The position numbers and the translations under genes were made by a program. This document shows, piece after piece, positions 9,450 through 19,523 of a DNA stretch of 64,000 nt (within the stretch, counting starts at the first letter, position 1; every line of letters starts with the position of its first letter). The stretch comes from Mycolicibacterium peregrinum (GTDB lineage: Bacteria; Actinomycetota; Actinomycetes; Mycobacteriales; Mycobacteriaceae), in the NCBI RefSeq assembly GCF_001665785.1, contig NZ_LZSO01000008.1, forward strand, positions 248,001 through 312,000, given 5' to 3'. The notes under the pieces were generated by a model. It had not been told where the DNA came from. It was given only the letters and a program-made list of their open reading frames with translations, and did not search any database.

Positions 9450-11848
9450 GCGTCGGCCCGCCCGATCGAGGCCCGCGTGATCGAGACCAAAGCGCCGGCG
9501 GTCACCCCGAGTTGCCGATGGATCGCCGATCCCGGGGAATTGGTGGGCAGCCACACCACCCGGTCGGGCATATCGGCGACCGACAGCGGCAGGGTGACTG
9601 ACCCGCGGTCGGTGCTCACCGTCACCGGATCTCCCGATGACACACCGATTTCAGTGGCGGTGCCGGGGGAGAGCCGCACCACCGGGCTGACCGCCGTGCC
9701 GGCCAGGTAGGGTTCACCGTCCTGCAGGCGTCCGGCGTCGAGCAGCAGACGCCAGCTGGCCAGCACCGCCTCACCGGGTCCGGGTGTCGGGCGTGCCTCG
9801 GGTGTCGCCGACGGCTCTGCGGCGCGGGGTCCGGTCCAGCTGCCGAGCCGGGCCAGCTCGCCGTCCGCGGCGTCGGGGCCGGTCAGCCCGAGGTCGATGC
9901 CGATCTCGTCGGCAAGGTAGTGCAGCACCCTCAGGTCGGGGATCGCGTTCGTCTGCAACGCCGGCGTGAACGGGCGAATCCGGCCTTCCCAGTTGATGTA
10001 TGCGCCGGCCTTCTCCACCACCGGCGCCACGGGGAACACCACATCGGCCAGCTCGGTGACCTCGCTCTCGCGCAGTTCGAGACTCACCACGAATGGGGTG
10101 GCGCGCAGTGCGGCCAGCGCCGTGGCCGGGTCGGGCAGGTCGGTGAGCTCGACGCCGCCGACCAGAAGTGCGGCGAGTTCTCCGTCGGCTGCCGCGGCCA
10201 GGATGGCGCTCGTGTCGCGTCCGGTGTTGCCGGGTAGTTCGGCGGTGTTCCACACTGTGGCCGTCTGGGCTCGCGCGTCGGGATCGGTGACGGGGCGACC
10301 CCCGGGCAGCAGGTTGGGCAGGGCACCGGCCTCGACGGCGCCGCGCTCTCCGGCCCGGCGCGGGACCCACGCCAACCTGGCCCCGGTCGCCGTGGCCAGG
10401 CGCTGTGCGGCCGACAGTGCACCGGGTGAGGTCGCCAGTCGCTCACCGACCAGGATCGCCGCCCCGGGGCTTCGCAGCCGCTCATCGGTCTCCAGCGCGG
10501 CCAGTGCATCCGCCTCGCCCCCGGGCACCGTGGGGATCAGCGTGCCCGCCATCTTGGTCAGCCCGCGGCCGGCGAGCGGTGCCACCGAGAGCACCTGCTG
10601 GCCGTTCTTACGTGCGGCCTTGCGTAGTCGCAGGAAGACGATGGGGGATTCCTCTTCGGGCTCCAACCCGGCCAGCAGGACGGTCGGTGCCTTTTCGAGT
10701 TCGGCGTAGCGCAATGTCATCGGTTGTCCGGCGATACAGGCGGCCAGGAAGTCGGCCTCCTCACGGGAGTGCGGCCGGGCACGGAAGTCGATGTCATTGG
10801 TGCCCAGCACCATCCGGGCGAACTTCGAGTAGGCGTAGGCATCCTGCACGGTGCAGCGCCCGCCCACCAGCACACCGGTGTTCGGCGCGGCAGCCAGCAG
10901 GCCTGCCCCGGCCACCGTCAGCGCTTCTGACCACGACGCCGGGCGCAACGCGCCGTTCTCCCGGACCAACGGCGTCGTGATCCGATCTCCGACCGTGGCG
11001 TAGGTGAACGCCCACCGGCCCTTGTCGCAGTTCCACTCCTCGTTGACCTCGGGATCGTCACCGGCCAGGCGCCGCATGACCTTCCCGCGGCGGTGATCGG
11101 TGCGTTGGGCACATCCCGACGCGCAGTGCTCGCAGACACTGGGGCTGGACACCAGGTCGAAAGGCCGGGCCCGGAAACGGTAGGCCGTCCCGGTCAGCGC
11201 CCCCACCGGGCAGATCTGCACGGTGTTGCCGGAGAAGTAGGACTGGAACGGCTCGCCGGGGGCGATGCCCACCTGTTGCAGCGCACCACGTTCCAACAGC
11301 TCGATGAACGGGTCGCCGGCGATCTGTGCGGAGAACCGGGTGCAGCGCGCGCACAGCACGCACCGTTCGCGGTCCAGCAGCACCTGCGACGAGATGTTGA
11401 TCGGCTTCGGGTAGGTCCGCTTGACGTCCTCGAACCGGGTTTCGGGGCGGCCGTTGGACATTGCCTGGTTCTGCAAGGGACACTCACCGCCCTTGTCGCA
11501 GATCGGGCAGTCCAGCGGATGGTTGATCAACAGCAGTTCCATCACACCGCGCTGGGCCTTGTCGGCTGCCTCGGAGCTGAACTGGGTGTGCACCACCATG
11601 TCCGGGCTGACCGTGGTGGTACACGAGGCCATCGGCTTGCGCTGACCCTCGACCTCGACGAGGCACTGCCGGCACGCCCCGACCGGATCGAGCAGTGGGT
11701 GATCGCAGAACCGGGGAATCTGGACACCCATCAATTCGGCGGCGCGGATCACCAAAGTGCCCTTGGGAACACTGATCTGTTCACCGTCGATGGTGAGCGA
11801 CACCATCTCCACCGGCGGGGTGTCCTTGGTCGGCTCGGCCAGCGTCAT
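9446..11848 (-). CDS. nuoG: NADH-quinone oxidoreductase subunit G
   Basis: The large iron-sulfur subunit, 800 residues. The N-terminal ferredoxin domain has C48, C59, C62 and C76 (2Fe-2S, N1b). H110, C114, C117 and C123 follow (N5), then C163, C166, C169 with C213 (N4), and C239, C242, C246 with C274, which fits the extra N7 cluster present in some bacteria. The rest is a molybdopterin-oxidoreductase-like domain without cofactor, ending in a small beta-barrel. The ATG at 11848 follows GAAAGGGGG by six bases. The stop overlaps the nuoH start. Confidence 0.97.
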   Translation of the reverse strand: MTLAEPTKDTPPVEMVSLTIDGEQISVPKGTLVIRAAELMGVQIPRFCDHPLLDPVGACRQCLVEVEGQRKPMASCTTTVSPDMVVHTQFSSEAADKAQRGVMELLLINHPLDCPICDKGGECPLQNQAMSNGRPETRFEDVKRTYPKPINISSQVLLDRERCVLCARCTRFSAQIAGDPFIELLERGALQQVGIAPGEPFQSYFSGNTVQICPVGALTGTAYRFRARPFDLVSSPSVCEHCASGCAQRTDHRRGKVMRRLAGDDPEVNEEWNCDKGRWAFTYATVGDRITTPLVRENGALRPASWSEALTVAGAGLLAAAPNTGVLVGGRCTVQDAYAYSKFARMVLGTNDIDFRARPHSREEADFLAACIAGQPMTLRYAELEKAPTVLLAGLEPEEESPIVFLRLRKAARKNGQQVLSVAPLAGRGLTKMAGTLIPTVPGGEADALAALETDERLRSPGAAILVGERLATSPGALSAAQRLATATGARLAWVPRRAGERGAVEAGALPNLLPGGRPVTDPDARAQTATVWNTAELPGNTGRDTSAILAAAADGELAALLVGGVELTDLPDPATALAALRATPFVVSLELRESEVTELADVVFPVAPVVEKAGAYINWEGRIRPFTPALQTNAIPDLRVLHYLADEIGIDLGLTGPDAADGELARLGSWTGPRAAEPSATPEARPTPGPGEAVLASWRLLLDAGRLQDGEPYLAGTAVSPVVRLSPGTATEIGVSSGDPVTVSTDRGSVTLPLSVADMPDRVVWLPTNSPGSAIHRQLGVTAGALVSITRASIGRADA

Positions 11849-11880
11849 GCACGGCCCCCTTTCCTCGCGGTGAGAAACAT

Positions 11881-13230
11881 CTAGGCACCCGCCCCTTCGG
11901 TCGCCATCAACGTCGAGGCGTGCGGATCGAACGGGCAGCCCCCGTCCAGGTGCGCCACGTACTCGTCGCGGAAGTACTTGATCGAGGACATGATCGGGCT
12001 GGCCGCACCATCTCCCAACGCGCAGAAGGACTTTCCGAAGATGCCGTCGGCGATGTCGAGCAGTTTGTCGATATCGGCCGGAGTACCGGCACCGCTTTCC
12101 AGTCGGGCGTAGATCTGGGCCAGCCAGTAGGTGCCTTCGCGGCACGGCGTGCACTTACCGCAGGACTCGTGCGCGTAGAACTGTGTCCAGCGTCGTACTG
12201 CCCGGACCACACAGGTGGTCTCGTCGAAGATCTGCAGCGCTTTGGTGCCCAGCATGGATCCGACGGAGGCCATGCCCTCGTAATCCAGGGGCACATCGAT
12301 GTGTTCGGCCGTCAGCAGCGGTGTCGACGATCCGCCCGGAGTCCAGAATTTCAGGGTGTGCCCGTCGCGGACGCCGCCGGCGTAATCGAGCAGTTCGCGC
12401 AGGGTGATGCCCAGTGGCGCCTCGTACTGGCCGGGCCGGTTGACGTGGCCCGACAGCGAATACAGCGTGAAGCCAGGGGATTTCTCCGATCCCATCGACC
12501 GGAACCAGTCCACCCCGTTGACCATGATCGGGGGAACGCTTGCGATGGACTCGACATTGTTGACCACCGTCGGGCACGCGTAGAGGCCGGCCACCGCCGG
12601 AAACGGTGGGCGCAGTCGTGGTTGGCCGCGACGGCCTTCCAGAGAGTCCAGCAGCGCGGTTTCCTCGCCGCAGATGTAGGCACCGGCGCCGGCGTGCACG
12701 GTCAGTTCCAGATCGAATCCGGTGCCGAGGACGTCGGTGCCCAGATATCCCGCCTCGTACGCCTCGGCGACCGCGGCCTGCAGTCGGCGCAAGACCGGCA
12801 CCACCTCGCCGCGGACATAGATGAACGCGTGGCGGGCCCGGATCGCGTACGCGGCGATGATGATGCCTTCGACCAAAAAGTGCGGTGTGGTCAGAAGGAG
12901 CGGAATGTCTTTGCATGTACCGGGTTCTGATTCGTCGGCGTTCACGACGAGGTAGTGCGGTTTGGCCCCGGCGCCGTCATCACGCGGTGCCGTCGGGTCG
13001 CTCCGCGGGCTCCGCTCCTGCGGGATGAACGACCACTTGGTTCCGGTCGGGAATCCCGCGCCGCCGCGTCCGCGCAGCCCGGAATCCTTGACCAGCGCAA
13101 TAACGTCGTCCGGCCCCATCGCCAGGGCGCGCTGCAGCCCGCGGTAACCGTCATGGCGGAGGTAGGTGTCCAGCGTCCATGGTTCTGGTTCATCCCAGAA
13201 TCGGCTCAGTACCGGGGTCAGCGCGGTCAC
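11881..13230 (-). CDS. nuoF: NADH-quinone oxidoreductase subunit F (NADH- and FMN-binding)
   Basis: The NADH-oxidising subunit, 449 residues. [16 protein letters not shown] (residues 51-66) binds [22 protein letters not shown] (181-199) contributes to the NADH/FMN site, and C357, C360, C363 plus C403 ligate the N3 4Fe-4S cluster. The start is the GTG at 13230, in a four-base GTGA overlap with the nuoE stop. A 32-base gap separates it from nuoG, one of the two largest spacings in the operon. Confidence 0.97.
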   Translation of the reverse strand: MTALTPVLSRFWDEPEPWTLDTYLRHDGYRGLQRALAMGPDDVIALVKDSGLRGRGGAGFPTGTKWSFIPQERSPRSDPTAPRDDGAGAKPHYLVVNADESEPGTCKDIPLLLTTPHFLVEGIIIAAYAIRARHAFIYVRGEVVPVLRRLQAAVAEAYEAGYLGTDVLGTGFDLELTVHAGAGAYICGEETALLDSLEGRRGQPRLRPPFPAVAGLYACPTVVNNVESIASVPPIMVNGVDWFRSMGSEKSPGFTLYSLSGHVNRPGQYEAPLGITLRELLDYAGGVRDGHTLKFWTPGGSSTPLLTAEHIDVPLDYEGMASVGSMLGTKALQIFDETTCVVRAVRRWTQFYAHESCGKCTPCREGTYWLAQIYARLESGAGTPADIDKLLDIADGIFGKSFCALGDGAASPIMSSIKYFRDEYVAHLDGGCPFDPHASTLMATEGAGA

Positions 13231-13958
13231 GAGATCGGACCTCCCGCTTCGGGAGTGGACATGTCGCGTTTCCGGGCTTCCCGCAGTCCGGCCAGCGTGG
13301 CCGCGCCGGGGGCACCTCCCGGGGTGTGCGGATTGGTCAGACCGGCAAGAGTGCGGGCGGTTTCCCGGAAGGTACACAGTGGTGCACCGCGGGTCGGGGC
13401 CGGTGGCGTTCCGCCGCGCAGGCCGTCGACGAGATCCCGCGCCGACGACGGGGTCTGGTTGTCGTAGAACTCCCAGTTGACCATCACCACCGGTGCGTAA
13501 TCGCACGCGGCATTGCACTCGATGTGTTCGAGCGTGACCCGGCGATCGGCCGTGGTGTCCCCGGCATGGATGCCGAGATGATCCTGCAGCGCATCGAGGA
13601 TCGCGTCGCCGCCCATGATCGCGCACAGCGTGTTGGTGCACACCCCGACGAGGTAATCGCCTGTCGGGGTGCGCCGGTACATCGAGTAGAACGTGGCGAC
13701 CGCGGCCACCTCGGCATCGGTCAGGCCCAACAGCGTGGCACAGAAACCGATTCCGGCTGATGTCAGGCAACCGTCCTCGGCCTGCACCAGATGCAGCAGA
13801 GACAACAGCGCGGAGCGGGCTTCGGGATAACGGGCGATGATCTGCTCCGCGTCGACGGTGAGCCGCGCCGTCACCTCATCCGGATATGCCGCGGGCCCGT
13901 TGATCGGCGGGCCCGCTTCATCGGGGCGCTGCCCCAGCTCAAGAAAGACGTCGCTCAT
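13227..13958 (-). CDS. nuoE: NADH-quinone oxidoreductase subunit E (2Fe-2S)
   Basis: Thioredoxin-fold partner of NuoF that carries cluster N1a. Its ligands are all present: C107 and C112 (VCTNTLC) and C148 and C152 (ECNAAC). At 243 residues it is longer than E. coli NuoE because of a C-terminal extension after residue 175 that is rich in Thr, Pro and Arg, as in other mycobacteria. The ATG at 13958 follows an AGGAG site by about ten bases and 28 bases after the nuoD stop. A GTG further upstream inside nuoD is in frame but has no ribosome-binding site. Confidence 0.96.
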   Translation of the reverse strand: MSDVFLELGQRPDEAGPPINGPAAYPDEVTARLTVDAEQIIARYPEARSALLSLLHLVQAEDGCLTSAGIGFCATLLGLTDAEVAAVATFYSMYRRTPTGDYLVGVCTNTLCAIMGGDAILDALQDHLGIHAGDTTADRRVTLEHIECNAACDYAPVVMVNWEFYDNQTPSSARDLVDGLRGGTPPAPTRGAPLCTFRETARTLAGLTNPHTPGGAPGAATLAGLREARKRDMSTPEAGGPIS

Positions 13959-13986
13959 CCGTGCTGTCTCCTCTTCGCGCAAGCGC

Positions 13987-15291
13987 TCATCGGTCCACAC
14001 CGCCCATGACCGGATCGATCGAGGCCACCGCGGCGATGGCATCGGCCACCATGCCGCCCTCGCACATCGCCGCCACCGCTTGCAGATTCGTGAACGAGGG
14101 GTCGCGGTAATGCACGCGGTAGGGCCGGGTGCCACCATCGGAGACCATGTGCACCCCGAGTTCGCCGCGCGGGGACTCCACCGCGACGTACACCTGCCCG
14201 GCAGGCACCCGGATACCCTCGGTGACGAGCTTGAAGTGATGGATCAGCCCCTCCATCGAGTGACCCATGATCTTCGCGATGTGCTCGGGCGAGTTGCCCA
14301 GCCCGTCCGGGCCGACCTTGAGATCGGCGGGCCAGGCCAGCTTCTTGTCATCGATCATCACGGGACCGTCGCCCATCTTCTCGAGGCGGTCCACACACTG
14401 CTCGACGATCTTGAGCGACTCCCGCATCTCCTTGACCCGGATGATGTAGCGACCGTAGGAATCACAGCGGTCATCGGTGATGACGTCGAATTCGTAGTTC
14501 TCGTAGCCGCAGTACGGCTGTGCCCGGCGCAGATCGTGGGGCAGACCGGTGGACCGCAACACGGGGCCGGTGATCCCCAGGGCCATACACCCGGTCAGGT
14601 CGAGATATCCGACACCGACCGTGCGGGCCTTCCAGATGTAGTTCTCGTTGAGCAGATCCTCCAAGTCCTGCAGCCGGTTCGGCAACAGGTCGAGCAATGC
14701 CCGGACCTGACCGAGCGCACCGTCGGGCAGATCGGCGGCCAGCCCGCCCGGCCGGATGTAGGCATGGTTCATCCGCAGCCCGGTGATCGACTCGAACACG
14801 CGCAGAATCTCTTCGCGTTCCCGGAACCCGTAGAACATCGCGCTCATCGCGCCCAGCTCCATCCCACCGGTGGCCAGGGCCACCAGATGCGATGTGATCC
14901 GGTTGAGTTCCATCAGCATCACCCGGATCACGCTGGCGCGCTCGGGAATGGCGTCGGTGACACCGAGCAGCTTCTCCACGCCCAGGCAGTATGCGGTCTC
15001 GTTGAAGAACGGCGAGAGGTAGTCCATCCGCGTGACGAAGGTGACGCCCTGCGTCCAGTTGCGGTATTCCAGGTTCTTCTCGATCCCGGTGTGCAGATAG
15101 CCGATGCCGCAACGGGCTTCGGTGATGATCTCGCCTTCGATCTCCAGGATCAGCCGCAGCACACCGTGCGTGGACGGATGCTGGGGGCCCATGTTCACCA
15201 CGATGCGTTCACCGGCATGCTCACGGGCCGCTGCCACCACGTCGTCCCAGTCCTGTCCGCCGACCACCACGACGGGGGATTCGGTACTCAT
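13987..15291 (-). CDS. nuoD: NADH-quinone oxidoreductase subunit D
   Basis: The 49-kDa-type subunit, 434 residues, related to NiFe hydrogenase large subunits and forming the quinone-binding pocket with NuoB. The conserved [15 protein letters not shown] segment near residue 35 holds the pocket His, and [16 protein letters not shown] follows. The C-terminal [15 protein letters not shown] block is the second conserved region. The ATG at 15291 shares one base with the nuoC stop (TGATG). The protein is full length and no key residue is missing. Confidence 0.97.
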   Translation of the reverse strand: MSTESPVVVVGGQDWDDVVAAAREHAGERIVVNMGPQHPSTHGVLRLILEIEGEIITEARCGIGYLHTGIEKNLEYRNWTQGVTFVTRMDYLSPFFNETAYCLGVEKLLGVTDAIPERASVIRVMLMELNRITSHLVALATGGMELGAMSAMFYGFREREEILRVFESITGLRMNHAYIRPGGLAADLPDGALGQVRALLDLLPNRLQDLEDLLNENYIWKARTVGVGYLDLTGCMALGITGPVLRSTGLPHDLRRAQPYCGYENYEFDVITDDRCDSYGRYIIRVKEMRESLKIVEQCVDRLEKMGDGPVMIDDKKLAWPADLKVGPDGLGNSPEHIAKIMGHSMEGLIHHFKLVTEGIRVPAGQVYVAVESPRGELGVHMVSDGGTRPYRVHYRDPSFTNLQAVAAMCEGGMVADAIAAVASIDPVMGGVDR

Positions 15292-15974
15292 CAGTTGTAG
15301 GACCTCCGCTGATCGGGCGGCGGGATCTGCGCGCCGTGGTATTCGACGGGGATGCCGCCGAGCGGATAGTCCTTGCGCTGGGGATGGCCGACCCAGTCGT
15401 CGGGCATCTCGATCCGGGTCAGCGCGGGGTGACCGTCGAAGACGATGCCGAAGAAGTCGTAGGTCTCCCGCTCGTGCCAGTCGGTGGTCGGATACACGGC
15501 GTACAGCGACGGTATGTGCGGATCCGCGTCGGGCGCTGCGACTTCCAGTCGGATCCGGCGGTTGTGGGTGATCGACATCAGCGGGTACACCGCGTGCAGT
15601 TCGCGGTCGGTGTCGTCGGGATAGTGCACCCCGCTCACGCCCAGGCACAACTCGAACCGCAATTGCGGATCGTCGCGGAGCACACTGGCCACCGCGGGCA
15701 GCTGGACGCGACTGACCTCCAGCGTCAGCTCGTCGCGGTAGACCACCACGCGCTCGATGGACACCGCATAGCGTTCCTCACCGAGGATCTCGGCAAGCCG
15801 GTCGACCACCGCGTCGAAATACTGGCCGTAGGGCCGAGGGGAACTGCCGGGCAATGCCACCGAGCGCACCAGCCGCCCGTAACCCGATGTGTCGCCCGTG
15901 CCCGAGGCGCCGAACATGCCGCGGCGCGTCCCGATCACCTCGGCGCCCTCGCTGTTTCCGTTGGCCGTGCTCAC
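15291..15974 (-). CDS. nuoC: NADH-quinone oxidoreductase subunit C
   Basis: The 30-kDa-type peripheral subunit, 227 residues. The conserved core runs from the RDELTLEV strand to the signature [17 protein letters not shown] and [11 protein letters not shown] near the C-terminus. The first 40 residues are Gly/Ser-rich and poorly conserved. The start is the GTG at 15974, with a GTGA overlap on the nuoB stop. It is a separate protein here, not fused to NuoD as in E. coli. Confidence 0.96.
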   Translation of the reverse strand: MSTANGNSEGAEVIGTRRGMFGASGTGDTSGYGRLVRSVALPGSSPRPYGQYFDAVVDRLAEILGEERYAVSIERVVVYRDELTLEVSRVQLPAVASVLRDDPQLRFELCLGVSGVHYPDDTDRELHAVYPLMSITHNRRIRLEVAAPDADPHIPSLYAVYPTTDWHERETYDFFGIVFDGHPALTRIEMPDDWVGHPQRKDYPLGGIPVEYHGAQIPPPDQRRSYN

Positions 15975-16525
15975 CGCAACAACCCCTTGAGCTCGATGGT
16001 CGGTGTGACGGCCAACGCTGCCTGCTCGGCCTCTCGGATAGCCTCCTCGCGGTTGACGCCGAGCGGCATCTGCTGAATCTTGTCGTGCAACTTGAGGATT
16101 GCGTGCAGGAGCATTTCCGGCCGCGGTGGGCAGCCGGGCAGGTAGATATCCACCGGTACCACGTGATCGACGCCCTGTACCACTGCGTAGTTGTTGAACA
16201 TGCCGCCGGAGGAAGCGCAAACCCCCATGGCCAGCACCCATTTCGGCTCGGCCATCTGGTCGTAGATCTGGCGCAGTACGGGTGCCATCTTCTGGCTGAC
16301 CCGGCCCGCCACAATCATCAGGTCGGCTTGCCGCGGTGTCGCCGAGAACCGCTCCATCCCGAACCGGGCGATGTCGAAACGCGGCCCGGCTGTGGACATC
16401 ATCTCGATCGCGCAGCAGGCCAGACCGAAGGTGGCCGGCCACAACGACCCCTTACGTACGTAACCCGCGACGGCTTCCACCGTCGACAGCAGGATTCCAC
16501 CGGGCAGTCGTTCCTCTAATCCCAA
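15971..16525 (-). CDS. nuoB: NADH-quinone oxidoreductase subunit B (cluster N2)
   Basis: The PSST-type subunit, 184 residues, which holds the terminal 4Fe-4S cluster N2. The ligands are the tandem C37-C38 ([10 protein letters not shown]), C103 (GVCASSGG) and C132 (PGCPPRPE). The start is best placed at the TTG at 16525, seven bases after GAGGGGG and inside the last ten bases of nuoA. This gives the N-terminus [17 protein letters not shown], which matches the usual mycobacterial protein. No ATG or GTG in the right place can replace it. Confidence 0.94.
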   Translation of the reverse strand: MGLEERLPGGILLSTVEAVAGYVRKGSLWPATFGLACCAIEMMSTAGPRFDIARFGMERFSATPRQADLMIVAGRVSQKMAPVLRQIYDQMAEPKWVLAMGVCASSGGMFNNYAVVQGVDHVVPVDIYLPGCPPRPEMLLHAILKLHDKIQQMPLGVNREEAIREAEQAALAVTPTIELKGLLR

Positions 16526-16884
16526 TTCAGGCCCCCTCGCCGCCAGACATAGGCGTAAGCCACGAACACCGTGAGCATGAACAGCAACATCTCCACCAGC
16601 GCGAACAGCCCGAGATTGTCGAAGGCCACGGCCCACGGGTAGAGGAAGACGATCTCGATGTCGAACACGATGAACAACATCGCGGTGAGGTAGTACCGGA
16701 TCGGCATACGCTGGCCGGTCACACCTGCAGCCCCGGGTTGCATCGGTTCGATACCGCATTCGTAGGCCTCAAGTTTGGACCGGTTGTAGCGGCGCGGGCC
16801 GATCACGAGTGCGATTCCCACGGAAACCACGGCGAACGCGGCCGCGATCGCTCCGAGAACCAGGATGGGCGTATATAAATTCAT
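16516..16884 (-). CDS. nuoA: NADH-quinone oxidoreductase subunit A
   Basis: Three-helix membrane subunit A, 122 residues, first gene of the operon. The helix at residues 5-27 is followed by the conserved loop [15 protein letters not shown], whose Cys lies near the quinone channel, then two more helices with the [12 protein letters not shown] signature. The ATG at 16884 is preceded by a GGGAG about 11 bases away. The 173 bases up to the response-regulator gene must hold the nuo promoter. Confidence 0.97.
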   Translation of the reverse strand: MNLYTPILVLGAIAAAFAVVSVGIALVIGPRRYNRSKLEAYECGIEPMQPGAAGVTGQRMPIRYYLTAMLFIVFDIEIVFLYPWAVAFDNLGLFALVEMLLFMLTVFVAYAYVWRRGGLNWD

Positions 16885-17057
16885 GCCACTTATCGCTCCC
16901 TCGGGTGGGCTGTCGATGTGAGCTAACCCACAGCCTAGCGAGGTTTGCGGCCTGTGCCACACATTTTGGTTAGTATCGTTTCATATCGGGGCAGCGTGTC
17001 GCTGCGGCCATAGCCATGCCGCGAAAGTCAACGGCAACAGGGCAATTCGCGGAAAAG
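16885..17057 (-). promoter_or_regulatory. Probable nuo operon promoter region
   Basis: This gap separates nuoA from the response-regulator gene, both on the minus strand. The only -10-like element near the gene is TAGGCT on the minus strand (about 16938-16933), without a good -35. A GGCTGT/ACAGCC inverted repeat of six bases flanks the sequence between about 16911 and 16938. No terminator hairpin for the upstream gene is seen, so read-through from 17456 into nuo is possible. Confidence 0.35.
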
Positions 17058-17456
17058 TTATCGGACCGGAGCGCGCAGCAGCGAGACCACCGCGTCACCC
17101 AACCGGATCGGGTCGATCGGGTGCGGGACCGCCGCTTCGGCCTGTGACCAGCTAGCCAGCCACGCATCGTCGGGTCGCCCGGTCAGCACCAGGATCGGTG
17201 GGCAGTTCGCGATCTCGTCCTTGAGCTGTTTTGCCACTCCCATGCCTCCGGCCGGAGTGGCTTCCCCGTCGAGAATGGCCAGGTCGACACCGCCGGCATC
17301 CATCTGTGCGACCACCGTCGGTGCCGTCGCGATCTCGACGTATTCGAGTTCGGGCAGTTCCGGGTGCACGCGTTTGCCCAGTGCGAGTCGTACCTGTTCG
17401 CGGGTGCGCGGGTTGTCGCTGTACACCAGGATGCGCAGCGGCGCGGGGCCGGCCAT
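17058..17456 (-). CDS. Stand-alone atypical response-regulator receiver protein (Rv3143-like)
   Basis: A 132-residue single receiver domain with no output domain. It sits directly upstream of nuoA in the same direction, as Rv3143 does near nuo in M. tuberculosis. The fold is readable: the strand ILVYSDN (residues 9-15), the phosphoacceptor candidate D63 in AILDGE, and T92 in VLTGRP. Two canonical residues are altered: the first acid of the usual acidic pair is S13 (only D14 remains), and the Lys of the K-P motif is His (H112-P113). It may therefore bind partners without classical phosphorylation. No histidine kinase gene is nearby. The position suggests a link to complex I control, which is an inference. 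Confidence 0.8.
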   Translation of the reverse strand: MAGPAPLRILVYSDNPRTREQVRLALGKRVHPELPELEYVEIATAPTVVAQMDAGGVDLAILDGEATPAGGMGVAKQLKDEIANCPPILVLTGRPDDAWLASWSQAEAAVPHPIDPIRLGDAVVSLLRAPVR

Positions 17457-17520
17457 GCTGCCGATGCTACTGCGCGCGGTGCCGTAGGCCGGTCAACTCA
17501 GCGAATTCTGTTGCAGGCCA

Positions 17521-18036
17521 TCAGACTCGGGTGAACACGAGTTCACCGGACAGGATCGTCGTCGGACCGACCATCCCGAGCATGTCGCCCGACACGCCGA
17601 AGTCGTCCCGTTGGACCTCGCACTGACCTGACAACCGCAGTGCGCCGTCGTCGAGTGCCTCCACATCGACGGGCAATTCGATGGGCTTCGACACTCCGCG
17701 GACGGTCAGGACCGCCGTCAGCCGCACTCGGTCGTCGGACGGCTCCAAACCTGTCACCTGCACCGTGATGTTCGGATGGCCCTCGACATCGAAGAAATCG
17801 GCAGACCGCAGATGGTTGTCGCGCTTCCCGATGCCGGTGCGAACAGATGCCGCTTCGATCACCACCTGGCCGGTCACTCCGGCGCCGGCCGCCCCTTCAC
17901 CGCGGAATTCGGTGAACTGCCCGGTGACGGTGGTCAGGCCCCACATCGTCTTGTTCCTGAATGTCACCTTGGATCGGTCTGGAACCAGGATCCAGTTCCC
18001 GGCGCTGGCGGTCAGGATGTCGCTGGTCGTGGCCAT
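17521..18036 (-). CDS. YceI-family lipocalin-like protein
   Basis: A 171-residue protein of the YceI family, whose beta-barrel binds isoprenoid-like or other amphiphilic lipids. The order is typical: an N-terminal WILVPDRSKVTFRNKTMWG strand, the loop with SADFFDVEGHPNITV, then LTVRGVSKPIELPV. No signal peptide is visible, so it should be cytoplasmic, unlike E. coli YceI. The ATG at 18036 follows GGAGG by three bases. It runs in the same direction as the NTF2-fold gene upstream, 41 bases away. The ligand is unknown. Confidence 0.88.
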   Translation of the reverse strand: MATTSDILTASAGNWILVPDRSKVTFRNKTMWGLTTVTGQFTEFRGEGAAGAGVTGQVVIEAASVRTGIGKRDNHLRSADFFDVEGHPNITVQVTGLEPSDDRVRLTAVLTVRGVSKPIELPVDVEALDDGALRLSGQCEVQRDDFGVSGDMLGMVGPTTILSGELVFTRV

Positions 18037-18077
18037 GAGACCTCCAATTTTCGTTCGGATCGGCTGAGCAGCTCGGT

Positions 18078-18470
18078 TCAGGCGAACAACGGCGCGATGT
18101 CCTTGGGATCGAAGTATTCGTCGATGCGGTGGATAAGACCGTCGGTACCCACTTTGATCACGATGCACACCCGCAGTGCGATCAACGTGCCGTCGGAGGC
18201 GCCGGCGCGTAGGACGTGCTGCTGGACGAATCCGCCGTCGAAGAACTCTCGATCGAGCACCTCGTAGTGGCGTTCGCTGGTCGCATTGATGAACCAGTCG
18301 ATGACCTTCAACGCGCGGGTGCGGTCGTTGTCCTTGGTGTCACCGGCGTGCCAGACCGATACATCGGCGGCCCACAGCTGGGCCACCGCGGTCTTGTCTC
18401 CGCGCTCGATCGCATCGAACAATCGGTGCGCGACGCCGTCGACGACTTCGACTTCGGCAGGGGACATCAT
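18078..18470 (-). CDS. SnoaL/NTF2-like fold protein
   Basis: A 130-residue cone-shaped NTF2/SnoaL-type protein: N-terminal helices (VVDGVAHRLFDAIERGDKTAV), a Trp/His-rich strand (LWAADVSVWHAG), and a C-terminal strand ending IHRIDEYFDPKDIAPLF, which is common in polyketide-cyclase/isomerase-like members. Two adjacent ATGs (18470 and 18467) follow GAGGAG; either could be used. The enzyme function, if any, cannot be read from the sequence. It precedes the YceI gene and is divergent from the methyltransferase gene 55 bases away. Confidence 0.8.
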   Translation of the reverse strand: MMSPAEVEVVDGVAHRLFDAIERGDKTAVAQLWAADVSVWHAGDTKDNDRTRALKVIDWFINATSERHYEVLDREFFDGGFVQQHVLRAGASDGTLIALRVCIVIKVGTDGLIHRIDEYFDPKDIAPLFA

Positions 18471-18525
18471 CGGCTCCTCGGGTAGGGCTTGACCTCAACG
18501 GCTATTCAGGTTTCAGACTCGAATC

Positions 18526-19161
18526 ATGAACTCCACGCCCGCACATTCGCTGTTCGACGAAGCCTACGAGTCCGGCAGCCCGCCGTGGGTCATCGGCGAG
18601 CCACAACCGGCCATCGTCGAGTTGGAACGCACCGGCCTTCTGGGCGGCAAGGTGCTCGATGTCGGCTGCGGCGCCGGTGAACACACCATGCTGCTGACCC
18701 GGCTCGGGTACGACGTACTCGGCATCGACTTCTCCGAACTTGCCGTGGCCCAGGCCCGGGAGAACGCGACGCAGCAGGGTATCGACGCGCACTTCGCCGT
18801 CGCCGATGCGACCCGGCTCGGTGAGGCGGAGGGCCCGCGGTACGACACCATCGTCGACAGCGCGCTGTTCCACGTCTTCGACGATGCCGACCGGCCCCGC
18901 TATGTGGCCGCCCTGCACCGGGTGTGCCGGCCGGGTGCGACGGTGCACGTATTGGCGCTGTCCGACGCGGGCCGCGGTTTCGGGCCCGAGGTCAGCGAGG
19001 AGATCATCCGCCAGGCCTTCTCCGAAGGCTGGGAACTGGAATCTCTGGAGACCACGACATACCGCGGTGTGGTGGGTGCCGCGCATGCCGAGGCGATCGG
19101 CGAGCCGGTCGGGGCCCGGGTCGACGAGCCGGCGTGGCTGGCCCGGGTCCGCAGGCTCTGA
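18526..19161 (+). CDS. SAM-dependent class I methyltransferase
   Basis: A 211-residue class I methyltransferase. Motif I is VLDVGCGAG (residues 43-51), followed by the acidic end of strand 2 in LGIDFSE and motif II-like AVADATRLG. The segment PPWVIGEPQPAIVEL near the N-terminus is typical of a mycobacterial subfamily annotated as methyltransferase type 11/12. The substrate is unknown. It stands alone on the plus strand, divergent from the NTF2-like gene and ending five bases before the convergent DUF6285-like gene. Confidence 0.88.
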   Translation: MNSTPAHSLFDEAYESGSPPWVIGEPQPAIVELERTGLLGGKVLDVGCGAGEHTMLLTRLGYDVLGIDFSELAVAQARENATQQGIDAHFAVADATRLGEAEGPRYDTIVDSALFHVFDDADRPRYVAALHRVCRPGATVHVLALSDAGRGFGPEVSEEIIRQAFSEGWELESLETTTYRGVVGAAHAEAIGEPVGARVDEPAWLARVRRL

Positions 19162-19166
19162 CGGGT

Positions 19167-19523
19167 TCACGGCTCGTCGTAGCCCGGATGAGCGGCGGCG
19201 AGCCGTCGGCGCACCAGGACGCGCAGGCAGGCGGTGACGTCGTCGGCTCGGTCGTCGAGCTGCCCGGCGCGGATCGCCGCCGCGAGTGAGGCCTCGTCGG
19301 TGAAACCGATACCGGTCAGTGCGGCAAACGAGGCGGTGGCGGCCGCAGAGGTGCCGGAGGCCAGCAGTTCGCGTTCGACCATGCGCAGCGCATTGGCCGC
19401 AACCCGAGCCTGAAACTTGACCGGAGCGGCAACCGACTCACTGTCGCGCACCTCGGTGTCGAGGAACTCCGCGACCGCGGCCACCAGCTCGGCCGCGGTC
19501 GGCCGTCCGTACAGGTTGCTCAC
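19167..19523 (-). CDS. Small DUF6285-like protein, likely partner of the APH-type kinase
   Basis: A 118-residue, mostly helical protein with alternating Ala/Leu-rich and acidic stretches (AELVAAVAEFLDTEVR, ARVAANALRMVERELL). I recognise it as the small protein usually encoded next to an APH-type kinase and an acyl-CoA dehydrogenase (DUF6285). In the Pseudomonas levulinate pathway a small protein, LvaB, of similar size and setting supports the kinase LvaA. Equating the two here is inference. The start is the GTG at 19523, overlapping the kinase stop as GTGA, which indicates coupled translation. It is the last gene of the eight-gene operon. Confidence 0.7.
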   Translation of the reverse strand: MSNLYGRPTAAELVAAVAEFLDTEVRDSESVAAPVKFQARVAANALRMVERELLASGTSAAATASFAALTGIGFTDEASLAAAIRAGQLDDRADDVTACLRVLVRRRLAAAHPGYDEP

